Made by a program: the position numbers and the translations under genes
Shown here: in pieces, positions 7,467 through 14,272 of the stretch
How the letters are laid out: each line of letters opens with the position of its first letter
How positions within the stretch are numbered: the first letter of the stretch is position 1
Notes under the pieces: generated by a model
Told to the model about the DNA's origin: nothing
Database searches by the model: none
Seen by the model: only the letters and a program-made list of their open reading frames with translations
NCBI GenBank assembly: GCA_031272575.1
Contig: JAISTO010000195.1
Coordinates: 1-17,260 of the forward strand
DNA from: Treponema sp.
Lineage (GTDB): Bacteria; Spirochaetota; Spirochaetia; Treponematales; Breznakiellaceae
Reading direction: 5' to 3'
DNA length: 17,260 nucleotides

Positions 7467-8363
7467 CTATTTCAATTCCCATTCTTCAAGGATGACGTCC
7501 GCGCTTGCCGCGGGTTTCGCGCCGTCCGCTGCCAGTTTGCGCGAGCCTTCCCCCTGCCGCGATTCGATTCCGGCCTGGCCTACCCAGAGATCACGGTTCT
7601 GCTCGAGAGCGAAGCCGGCGGTGATCAGCGCGCCGGAGCGGGCCGGCGCCTCCTCCACCAGCACCCCCCGCGCAAGCGCCGAGATGACGCGGTTCCGCGC
7701 CGGGAAGTGCCCCGGAAAGGCCCGCTCCCCCGGCGGGTACTCGCTCAGGATGCAGCCGCCGTTCGCCAGGATGCGCCGCGCCAGGCCCCGGTTGGAGAGC
7801 GGGTAGATCATGTCGACGCCGGAGCCGAGCACCGCGGCGGTCGGAGCGCCCCCCTCTATGCAGCCGCGGTGCGCCATCGCGTCGATGCCGAGCGCGAGGC
7901 CCGACACCACCGGCACCCCGGCCTCGGCAAGCCCCCGCGCGATGCGGTACGCTTCCGCGAGCGCGGCCGCGCTTGCCTTCCGCGTCCCCACTATCGCGCA
8001 GAGAGGCTTTTCCCGCGGGGGCAGTTCCCCCCTGCAAAAAAGCAGGTAGGGGGGATCGTAGATTTCCCGCAGGAGCGCCGGATAGCGCGCATCCTCTATC
8101 GTGAGCGCGAAGGCCCCGCAGCGCTCGAGCGCGCGCAGGTCCCGTTCGGCCTGCGTCAGCGCCGCCTCCGCCTTCCAGGGGGTGCCGCGCTTCAGCGGCT
8201 TTCCCACCAGGGCGTAGAGCGCCTCGAGCGGGAGCGGCGGGATGGCGTCACTATCCCATCCGTCGGCCCCCAGGCGACGCGCCAGGGCTATGCGCTCGCG
8301 GGACGAGAGCCCCGGGATACGGCATATCCACAGCGGGAACCGCCCCGCGGGCGCGTCACTCAT
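7467..8363 (-). CDS. dprA: DNA-processing protein DprA/Smf
   Basis: DprA binds single-stranded DNA and loads RecA during natural transformation. It is also kept in many species with no known competence. The 298-residue product has the Rossmann-like DprA core: CAIVGTRKAS (122-131), VSGLALGIDAMAH (153-165), AVLGSGVDMIYPLSN (177-191), SEYPPG (207-212), FPARNRVISAL (220-230) and ARSGALITAGFALEQNR (241-257). The usual PG after that last motif is VGQAG here. The N-terminal ~110 residues form a helical extension typical of longer family members. The start overlaps the end of the TPR gene by 8 bases, with AGAGG seven bases upstream, so translation is coupled. Confidence 0.93.
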   Translation of the reverse strand: MSDAPAGRFPLWICRIPGLSSRERIALARRLGADGWDSDAIPPLPLEALYALVGKPLKRGTPWKAEAALTQAERDLRALERCGAFALTIEDARYPALLREIYDPPYLLFCRGELPPREKPLCAIVGTRKASAAALAEAYRIARGLAEAGVPVVSGLALGIDAMAHRGCIEGGAPTAAVLGSGVDMIYPLSNRGLARRILANGGCILSEYPPGERAFPGHFPARNRVISALARGVLVEEAPARSGALITAGFALEQNRDLWVGQAGIESRQGEGSRKLAADGAKPAASADVILEEWELK

Positions 8364-9099
8364 AGAGGCGCCTCTCCGCCATGCGGCGCAGGTCCCGCGT
8401 CACCTTGTTCTTGTCCTCATCTTTTGATGAGGACAGGAGCGCGTCGCAGGTGTCGATCGCCTCCCGGAAACGGCCCGCCCCGTAAAAGGCCCTGGCCAGG
8501 AGGAAACGCGCCTCGGTATCGCTGCGCGCGATGCCGAGGTAGGTCTCCAGCAGGGGTATGGCCTCGGCCGGGCGGTCCAACTCGAAGACATAGAGCACCG
8601 CAAGGCCGTACATGGGGCGCGCGTACTTCGGGTCCAGGGCGATGGCCTCGCGGTAGGCCTCCTCTGCCAGGTCGAGCAGCCGCGTCCGTTCCGCGCCCGC
8701 GTCCCCGTCGAAGCCGAGAGCCCCCTTCGCCGCTATGCCTGCCGACACGCCGGCGAGGTAGTGCAGGGACGGGTCCGCGGGCGTATAGCGGATCGCCTGC
8801 TGGAGCGCGGCCAGGGCCTCGTTGTGGAGCCCCTTGTCCTGCAGCCGTGTCGCCAGGATCTTCCAGTAGACGCCGGTCTGGGCCGCGATCTTCACATGGC
8901 GCTCGATCTCCTGCTCGTATCCCGCGATGGCCTCGCGCAGCCCCTCGATCGTCTCAGGCGGCCCCGCGCCCGCGTCGTAGATCCGCTCCGCGAGATCGGC
9001 TCGGCCCTTGTTCTTCTGGTACCGGACCAGCGCGATAACCCCGGCCGTAATGACCAGAATAACGCAGATGCCGGTGAATATGCCTCTCGTCTTTTTCAT
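8356..9099 (-). CDS. Membrane-anchored TPR protein, function unknown
   Basis: I do not recognise a named gene. The 247-residue product has a short basic N-terminus and one hydrophobic segment (residues 7-25), so it is likely anchored in the inner membrane with the rest outside. The helical remainder contains TPR-like repeats: about 78-110 (ALAALQQAIRYTPADP), 144-177 (AEEAYREAIALDPKYARPMYGLAVLY), and 178-222 (AIPLLETYL, then ARAFYGAGRFREAIDTCDALL). TPRs are scaffolds for protein contacts. Position between ftsZ/xerD and dprA suggests a cell-envelope or division role, but this is only inference. CAGGAG precedes the ATG at 9099. It overlaps dprA by 8 bases, and element R6 lies upstream. Confidence 0.8.
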   Translation of the reverse strand: MKKTRGIFTGICVILVITAGVIALVRYQKNKGRADLAERIYDAGAGPPETIEGLREAIAGYEQEIERHVKIAAQTGVYWKILATRLQDKGLHNEALAALQQAIRYTPADPSLHYLAGVSAGIAAKGALGFDGDAGAERTRLLDLAEEAYREAIALDPKYARPMYGLAVLYVFELDRPAEAIPLLETYLGIARSDTEARFLLARAFYGAGRFREAIDTCDALLSSSKDEDKNKVTRDLRRMAERRLYE

Positions 9100-9111
9100 G
9101 TGTCTCCTGTT

Positions 9112-9326
9112 GGGGGGATAGGGAGTAGGGAGTGGGGCAGGAAGGGAGTAGGGAGTGGCTTGCGCCTGGCGCGTAAGTTGCGTGGACTACCATCAAGCAT
9201 TCCGGTAGTCCGCGCAACCTTCAAGTCTCGCGCACCCTACTCCCTACTCCCTATTCCCTACTCCCTACCCCCCCTACTCCCCACTCCCTATTCCCTACTC
9301 CCTATCCACCCCCTCCCTCCACTCGC
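9112..9326. repeat. Heptamer-armed hairpin element R6 (TPR gene/xerD junction)
   Basis: Left G-rich arm 9112-9160 with GGGAGTA, GGGAGTG and GGAAGGG units, core about 9161-9234, right C-rich arm from 9235, which runs past the xerD stop at 9295 into its last codons (to about 9326). Stem ACTACC (9186-9191)/GGTAGT (9204-9209). The loop and right flank are of the inverted subtype shared with R5. A mismatch in the stem (CTACCATC against TCCGGTAG) makes it slightly weaker than the others. Confidence 0.85.
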
Positions 9327-10218
9327 TGAGGCGCGGCAAAAATTGCCGGTGGCTCTCGCGGAGCAGATCCTGATCCACGTGTGTGTAGATCTGTGTCGTC
9401 GCAAGGTTCGCATGGCCCAAAAGTTCCTGCACGGAGCGGAGGTCCGCGCCGCCGCGGAGCAGGTCGGTGGCGAAGGTGTGCCGCAGGGTGTGCACCTTCG
9501 TGCTGAGCCCGGCCCGCAGCGCAAGGCCGCGGTAGTTCTTCCAGACCCCCTTGCGGCCTATCCTGCGGCCCCCGCGCGTCACGAAGAGGGCCTTCGACCT
9601 CAGCGCCTTGAGCAGGGAGGGCCTTGCCTCGCTGAGGTAGCGCCCCAGCCAGGACGCCGCCTCCGGCCCGAAGAGCACGAGGCGCTCCTTGCCGCCTTTG
9701 CCCGTTACCTTCAGCGTCCGCTCCTTCAAAAAGAGGTCGCCCAGGTTGATGCCCACCGCCTCGGAGATGCGCAGCCCGCAGGAGTAGATCACCTCGTAGA
9801 GGGTCCGGTTGCGCAGCCCCAGGGGGCTTGCGGTGTCTATCCCCGCGAAGAGGCGCTCCACCTCCCCGGGCTGCAGCGCCCGGGGGTAGCGGATGCCGCG
9901 GCGGGGGGCCTCGAGCAGGGACGCGCAGTTGTCCGTGCGTATGCGCTCGTCCTCCAGGAAGCGGAAGAAGGACCGGAGCGCGGATAGCGCCTTGGCCGCG
10001 GAGCGCGAGTCGATGCCATCCGCGCCGCGGCGGAAGGCCAGGTAGCGCCCCAGCGCCGCCGCGTCCAGGGTCTCGAGCGCCAGACGCTCCCGCCGCGTCC
10101 ACTCGAGGAAGCGCCGTATCTCGAAGCGGTAAGTCTCCGCCGTCCGCGGCCGCCGCCGCTCAAGCGCCAAAAGCCGCGCGCAGTACCGAGCCAAAAGGCC
10201 GCTGTCGTTTTGTTCCAT
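9295..10218 (-). CDS. xerD: Tyrosine recombinase XerD-like
   Basis: Second Xer recombinase of the window, the probable XerD partner. Catalytic residues in the 307-residue product are Arg150 in CGLRISEA, Lys174 in GKGGKER, His243/Arg246 in HTLRHTFA, His269 in LLGHANL and the nucleophile Tyr278 in TTQIYTH. The N-terminal core-binding domain is about 5-95. The tail LRESHRQFLPRL resembles XerD more than XerC, but the C/D assignment rests on this and on the CodV-like context of the other copy. The start at 10218 has only a weak GAAG site. The last ten residues (SEWREGVDRE) and the TAG stop are encoded by the C-rich arm of element R6 read on its G-rich strand. Confidence 0.88.
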   Translation of the reverse strand: MEQNDSGLLARYCARLLALERRRPRTAETYRFEIRRFLEWTRRERLALETLDAAALGRYLAFRRGADGIDSRSAAKALSALRSFFRFLEDERIRTDNCASLLEAPRRGIRYPRALQPGEVERLFAGIDTASPLGLRNRTLYEVIYSCGLRISEAVGINLGDLFLKERTLKVTGKGGKERLVLFGPEAASWLGRYLSEARPSLLKALRSKALFVTRGGRRIGRKGVWKNYRGLALRAGLSTKVHTLRHTFATDLLRGGADLRSVQELLGHANLATTQIYTHVDQDLLRESHRQFLPRLSEWREGVDRE

Positions 10219-10228
10219 AGTCTTCGTT

Positions 10229-10363
10229 GGGGAGTAGGGAATAGGGAGTGGCTTGCGCTTGACTTGTAGGTTGCGCGGACTACCGAATAGTTTGACGGTA
10301 GTACGCGCACCTCACTTGCAAAGCGCTCCGCGCCCGCACCCCACTAGCTATTCCCCATCCCCC
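10229..10363. repeat. Heptamer-armed hairpin element R7 (xerD/ftsZ junction)
   Basis: The shortest complete copy. Left G-rich arm 10229-10251, core about 10252-10338, right arm 10339-10363 with few units (CCCCACTAGCTATTCCCC). Stem ACTACCG (10279-10285)/CGGTAGT (10296-10302), loop AATAGTTTGA. Forward orientation, with the shared outer core blocks CTTGCGCTTGACTTGTAGG on the left and CTTGCAAAGCGCTCCGCGCC on the right. The ftsZ stop TGA lies just outside the right arm. Confidence 0.88.
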
Positions 10364-11650
10364 TCACTTTCTTCCCCAGAGATCCTGCCCCAGGCCGCTT
10401 CGTTTGTCGCGGGCGGCGGCGGGGATGTCCAGGTAGCCGTCCGCGCCCTTGCTGAAGTTGTCCCGCGAGTAGTCGCTGCGGGGGGGGAGGCCGCGGGCCG
10501 GGGTGCTCTTGAACGAGTCGAACTCGCTCAGCGAGATCGTGTCCGAGGGGGGGCGCTCCTCCACGGCCTCCGCGGCGGCGGCGGCGGCCGCGCGCTCGAA
10601 GCCCGTGGCGATCACCGTCACCCTCACGCTCTTGCCCAACTCAGGCTCGATGTACATACCGCAGAACTTCTTCGCCTTCTTGTCGACATCGACGGAGATG
10701 TAGTCGATCACCTTCTGGTACTCGTAGAGGCCGAAGTCCTCGCCGCAGGCCACATAGATGAGCACCCCCTTCGCGCCGGTGATCGAGGTCTCGTCCAGCA
10801 GGTCGTTGTTCATCGCGCGGGACGCGGCCTCCTCCGCGCGGTTGTCCCCCTCGGCCTCACCGATCACCATGAGGCCCTGCCCCTGGCCCCGCAGCACCTG
10901 CTCGGCATCCGCAAAGTCGATGTTGATGAAACCCGCCTTGAGGATGAGGTTGAGCATGCTCTCCACGCCCTGCCTGAGCACCTCGTTGGAGCGGTCGAAG
11001 GCCTCGAGCAACGGAGTCGTGGGGGTAATCGCGCCCATCAGTTTCTGATTGGGGAGGATGATGATCGTGTCCACCGCCCCCTGAAGTTTCGCGATGCCCG
11101 CCTCGGCCAGTTCCATGCGGTACTCCCCCTCGAAGGTGAAGGGCTTGGTGACCACCGCCACGGTGAGGATGCCGAGGCTCTTGGCGGCCTGCGCGATCAC
11201 CGGGGCCGCGCCCGTGCCGGTGCCGCCCCCCATGCCGGCGGCCAGGAAGACCATGTTCACATCCTGGAGCAGGTCCCGGATCAGGTTCTCGTCCTCCTGG
11301 GCGGCCTTGGCCCCCACCTCCGGGTTCCCGCCCGCGCCCCGCCCGCCGGTGAGTTTCTTGCCGATCTGCACTTTTTCGGCAGGGCTCTTGCGGAGGTCCT
11401 GCAGGTCGGTGTTCACCGCGTAGAAACGCACCCCATGGATGTTCCGGGCGATCATCCCGTTCACCATGTTGCAGCCCGCGCCCCCGATCCCGATCACCGC
11501 GATGGTAACCGGCGCGGTATCCGCGCTTGCGTCATCCACGCCTGCGGTGTCCGCGCTTGCGGTACCAAATCCCGCCGCGTCGAGCCTGCCGGATGCGGCC
11601 ATCCCCGGCACTGTCCCGAAGACCGCATCCTCAATTAAATCAAAGTCCAT
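10364..11650 (-). CDS. ftsZ: Cell division protein FtsZ
   Basis: Tubulin-like GTPase that forms the division ring. The 428-residue product has the nucleotide-binding start VTIAVIGIGGAG (48-59), the tubulin signature GGGTGTG (141-147), the catalytic T7 loop NIDFAD (243-248) and a C-terminal peptide YLDIPAAARDKR (406-417) of the type that binds FtsA. Between them lies an Ala/Glu-rich and then disordered linker (about 352-404). About 47 residues precede the core, longer than usual, containing two copies of an ASADTA motif. The open frame continues 57 codons upstream through element R8. The ATG at 11650, just after GGGAGGGG, is the true start. It follows ftsA across a 294-bp gap filled by R8. Confidence 0.96.
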   Translation of the reverse strand: MDFDLIEDAVFGTVPGMAASGRLDAAGFGTASADTAGVDDASADTAPVTIAVIGIGGAGCNMVNGMIARNIHGVRFYAVNTDLQDLRKSPAEKVQIGKKLTGGRGAGGNPEVGAKAAQEDENLIRDLLQDVNMVFLAAGMGGGTGTGAAPVIAQAAKSLGILTVAVVTKPFTFEGEYRMELAEAGIAKLQGAVDTIIILPNQKLMGAITPTTPLLEAFDRSNEVLRQGVESMLNLILKAGFINIDFADAEQVLRGQGQGLMVIGEAEGDNRAEEAASRAMNNDLLDETSITGAKGVLIYVACGEDFGLYEYQKVIDYISVDVDKKAKKFCGMYIEPELGKSVRVTVIATGFERAAAAAAAEAVEERPPSDTISLSEFDSFKSTPARGLPPRSDYSRDNFSKGADGYLDIPAAARDKRSGLGQDLWGRK

Positions 11651-11665
11651 ATCCCCTCCCTTGTT

Positions 11666-11944
11666 TAGGAAGTAGGGAGTGGGGAGTGGGAGTGGGGTAG
11701 GAAGGGAGTAGGGAGTGGCTAGTAGGAAGTGGGGTAGGAAGGGAGTAGGAAGTAGGGAGTGGCTTGCGCTTGGCTCGCAGGTTGCGTGAACTACCGGATA
11801 GTTTGCCGGTAGTACGCGCAACCCACTTACAAAGCGCTCCGCGCCCGCACCCTACTCCCCATTCCCTATTCCCTATCCCTCCCTACTCCCTATTCCCCAT
11901 TCCCTATCCCTCCCTACTTCCTACTCCCTATTCCCTACTCCCCA
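11666..11944. repeat. Heptamer-armed hairpin element R8 (ftsZ/ftsA junction)
   Basis: The longest copy (279 bp). The left arm (11666-11762) has about thirteen units, including GGAAGTA, GGGAGTG, GGTAGGA and AGGGAGT, and contains an internal duplication of a GTAGGAAGGGAGTAGG block (from 11697 and 11732). The core is about 11763-11850, with stem ACTACCGG (11790-11797)/CCGGTAGT (11806-11813) and loop ATAGTTTG, forward orientation. The right arm (11851-11944) repeats a CCCCATTCCCTATCCCTCCCTACT-like block twice. The ftsA stop TGA begins in the last bases of the arm. Confidence 0.9.
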
Positions 11945-13198
11945 TCAAAAAATTTCTTCCCTTAGCCAATCCCAGATGCGGGCCAGGGGGAATTTTCCGC
12001 CTTTGGCCTTCTGGCGATCGCCCGGGGTGAAGAGACCGCGGGTCTCGCGGTCGTTGCCTTCGAGCACCAGGCCCACGGCCGCCGCGTACACGGGGCTCCG
12101 GTACTCTTCGACCAGACCCCCGGCCGCGAGCGGCAGCCCTATCCGTGTGCGCACCCCGAAGATGTCCTGCGCGAACTCGAGGGCGCCGGATAGTTTCGCG
12201 CCCCCGCCGGTCAGGACGACGCCGGCCCCGAGGCCCTGGCCCGGGGGGAAGAGCGCGTCCAGTTTCTCTTTTACCAGGAGGAAAATCTCCTCCATGCGGG
12301 GCTTCACGATGCGAAAAATTTCCTCGCGGGCTATGCTCTCCGGCGCGCGGCCCCCGCGCCCCGGCACGAGGACGTCCTCGCCTTCCACGTAGGGCCCCCA
12401 GCAGCAGCCCGCGTCAATCTTGACCCGCTCGGCATCCTCGAACGCGATCTGCTTCAGGGCCGCGATGTCGCCGGTCACCTGTATGCCCCCCACCGGCAGC
12501 GAGGCCGTGTAGAGCGGAGCCCCCCCCTGGTAGACGAGCAGGTCCGTCGTGCCCCCGCCCAGGTCCACCAGCGCTATGCCGCGCTCCTTTTCGTCATCCA
12601 TAAGGACGGCGCGGCCCGCGGCCAGGGACTGGAAGATGAAGTCGTTCACCAGGAAGCCGGCGCGGTTCACGCAGTTGGCGATGTTCTGGGACCCCGTCCC
12701 CGAACAGGTGATGATGTAGACCTCCGCCTCGAGGCGCACGCCGATCATCCCTATGGGGTTGCGGATCCCCTTCTGGTTATCCACGATGAAACTCTGCGGT
12801 ATCTCCGCGAGGATTTCCCTATCCATGGGGATAAGGACCGCCCGCGCGGCCTCCATGACCCGCTCGATGTCGTCGCGGGAAATCTCGCGGGTCTCGCGGC
12901 TCTTGCCGACCGCGACCACCCCCCGCGAGGAGAGCCCGTCGATATGGCTCCCCCCTATGCCGGCCCAGCAGGACTTCACCTCCTTGCCGCTCATCATCTC
13001 CGCGTTCTCGATCGCCTCCCGCACGGAGCGGAGGGTTGCCTCGATGTTGACGACAACCCCCTTGCGGAGCCCGGTCGAGGGGCTCGTGCCCACCCCGGTT
13101 ATTTCGACGGCGCCGGACTCGCCGCGCTCGCCTATCACCGCGCAGACCTTCGTCGTGCCGATGTCCAGTCCTACTACCACGCCCTCGGCGCTGCTCAT
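11945..13198 (-). CDS. ftsA: Cell division protein FtsA
   Basis: Actin-like ATPase that tethers FtsZ to the membrane and recruits later division proteins. The 417-residue product opens with phosphate-1 motif VGLDIGTTKVCAVIG (9-23), has a later phosphate-2 motif ALVDLGGGTTDLLVY, and an adenosine motif VVLTGGGAKLSG. It ends in an amphipathic helix (residues 403-417, FPLARIWDWLREEIF) that would insert in the inner membrane. The ATG overlaps the ftsQ stop in an ATGA, with GGAGGGG upstream, so synthesis is coupled to ftsQ. The TGA stop abuts element R8. Confidence 0.96.
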   Translation of the reverse strand: MSSAEGVVVGLDIGTTKVCAVIGERGESGAVEITGVGTSPSTGLRKGVVVNIEATLRSVREAIENAEMMSGKEVKSCWAGIGGSHIDGLSSRGVVAVGKSRETREISRDDIERVMEAARAVLIPMDREILAEIPQSFIVDNQKGIRNPIGMIGVRLEAEVYIITCSGTGSQNIANCVNRAGFLVNDFIFQSLAAGRAVLMDDEKERGIALVDLGGGTTDLLVYQGGAPLYTASLPVGGIQVTGDIAALKQIAFEDAERVKIDAGCCWGPYVEGEDVLVPGRGGRAPESIAREEIFRIVKPRMEEIFLLVKEKLDALFPPGQGLGAGVVLTGGGAKLSGALEFAQDIFGVRTRIGLPLAAGGLVEEYRSPVYAAAVGLVLEGNDRETRGLFTPGDRQKAKGGKFPLARIWDWLREEIF

Positions 13199-14091
13199 GG
13201 GATCCCCTCCTTTGGCGAGTATGACGCCATGCTGGTTCTGAAATCCAGCGTATCCGCGCCCCCGTAACGGGCCGCGGCTTTCACCATCATTAGTGTATAC
13301 TTTAACAGGTCTTCGTTCAACTCCGACCCAAGGAGCACCCTGACCCGCTGCGATACAGGATACAACATTAACTCGAAACCGTCAAATGCCTTACGCACTA
13401 TGCGGATTTCGGAGAGGGCCTGCATCAGTTCCGGCCGCCTCCGCCTGATCGTCTCCAGTTCCTCGAAGAGGCCATGGAAACGCGCCGGTATACGCGCGCC
13501 CAGGGCCGGCGGGTTGAAGACGAGCCCGGAGACCACCGGCATGCCCTTCAGGTCCTCCTCGAGGGCCCCATCCTCGGCGCCGAAGTCGATCACGACCCCC
13601 TCGCGGTCAAAGATGACGGGCACCATGCGCCCCTCAAGCATGCCGAGCGAGCAGGCCAGGGCGCTCCGGCCCTCCACGATGATGACGGCCCGGTCCGGGT
13701 AGTGCTTAAACGCCTTCGCGCGGTACACGAGATAGTAGTCCTCGAGGGCCCGGCCCGCGGCCTCGCAGTCCAGCGTGGCGAACGAGGTCCGCTCCGTGAT
13801 CCCCGCGAGGCGCAGCACATCCTCGCGGAGCACGTCCCCGTCGAGGCCCCGCGCGGCCCCTTCGAGGGTCTCGAGGCCCTGCACGTCGATGTGGGCAAGC
13901 GGCATGAAGGGATGCACCCCCAAAAGCCACACCAACTCAAACGCGAGTGCCGATGCCGCCAGGGCCACCACCCACCGGATAATCTTCTCCAGCCGCGTCC
14001 TCCGCGCCGGCGCCTCAGCAGGAACACTGCGGTATTCACCGCTGCGGTATTCACCGCTGCGGTATTCGCCGTAGCTATAGTCTTCTGTCAT
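13195..14091 (-). CDS. ftsQ: Cell division protein FtsQ/DivIB
   Basis: Bitopic divisome protein linking early and late division components. The 298-residue product has a cytoplasmic N-terminus with three tandem YRSGE-type pentapeptides (about 8-22), a transmembrane helix (37-58), then a POTRA-like region beginning FMPLAHIDVQGLETLEGA and a beta-rich periplasmic domain (VRKAFDGFELMLYPVSQRVRVLLG). Sequence identity in this family is low, so the call rests on topology and on position between ftsW and ftsA. The ATG at 14091 follows AAAGGAG. The 46 upstream codons in frame are element R9 and are not coding. It ends in an ATGA overlap with ftsA. Confidence 0.85.
   Translation of the reverse strand: MTEDYSYGEYRSGEYRSGEYRSVPAEAPARRTRLEKIIRWVVALAASALAFELVWLLGVHPFMPLAHIDVQGLETLEGAARGLDGDVLREDVLRLAGITERTSFATLDCEAAGRALEDYYLVYRAKAFKHYPDRAVIIVEGRSALACSLGMLEGRMVPVIFDREGVVIDFGAEDGALEEDLKGMPVVSGLVFNPPALGARIPARFHGLFEELETIRRRRPELMQALSEIRIVRKAFDGFELMLYPVSQRVRVLLGSELNEDLLKYTLMMVKAAARYGGADTLDFRTSMASYSPKEGIP
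14026..14070 (-). repeat. Three 15-bp tandem repeats in ftsQ
   Basis: Three consecutive copies of a 15-base unit (plus strand GCTGCGGTATTCACC, at 14026-14040, 14041-14055 and 14056-14070) differ by one base each. They encode the pentapeptide GEYRS repeated in the N-terminal cytoplasmic tail of FtsQ. The unit length is a multiple of three, so copy number could change without a frameshift. Confidence 0.9.
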
Positions 14092-14111
14092 GTCGTTACT
14101 CCTTTTGTGTT

Positions 14112-14272
14112 GGGGAGTAGGGAATAGGGAGTGGGGAGTAGGGTGCGGGCGCGGAGCGCTTTGCAAGTGAGTTGCGCGTACTACCGGCAAACTGTCCGGT
14201 AGTTCGCGCAACCTACAAGTCAAGCGCAAGCCACTCCCTACTCCCTACTCCCTACTCCCTACACTCCCCCCC
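14112..14272. repeat. Heptamer-armed hairpin element R9, inverted core (ftsQ/ftsW junction)
   Basis: G-rich arm on the left (14112-14145) and C-rich arm on the right (14232-14272), as in all copies, but the core is the reverse complement of R2/R4/R7/R8. GGTGCGGGCGCGGAGCGCTT comes first (from 14146) and ACAAGTCAAGCGCAAGCC comes last. Stem ACTACCGG (14180-14187)/CCGGTAGT (14196-14203), loop CAAACTGT, the exact reverse complement of the R2/R4 loop. The outer stem GTTGCGCG/CGCGCAAC extends pairing to 17 positions with one mismatch. The right arm supplies the ftsW TAG stop. Confidence 0.9.

Noticed and set aside
7707..9038. Long plus-strand open frame (443 codons) opposite dprA and the TPR gene
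   Set aside because: It is low-complexity Arg/Pro/Gly-rich, spans two well-supported minus genes, and is expected from high GC codon usage on the opposite strand.
11651..11821. Upstream 57 codons in frame with ftsZ (and the like before ftsQ and xerC)
   Set aside because: These codons lie in repeat elements and translate to PYSLLPTPYS-type peptides shared by unrelated genes. Good ribosome sites mark the downstream starts.
11666..11944. CRISPR array
   Set aside because: The repeated unit is seven bases, degenerate and without spacers. There are no cas genes.
14170..14213. Xer/dif-like recombination site in the element core
   Set aside because: The core palindrome with an 8-base centre superficially recalls a dif site and two Xer genes lie nearby. 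However, the arms do not resemble the dif half-site consensus, and many copies exist rather than one per chromosome.
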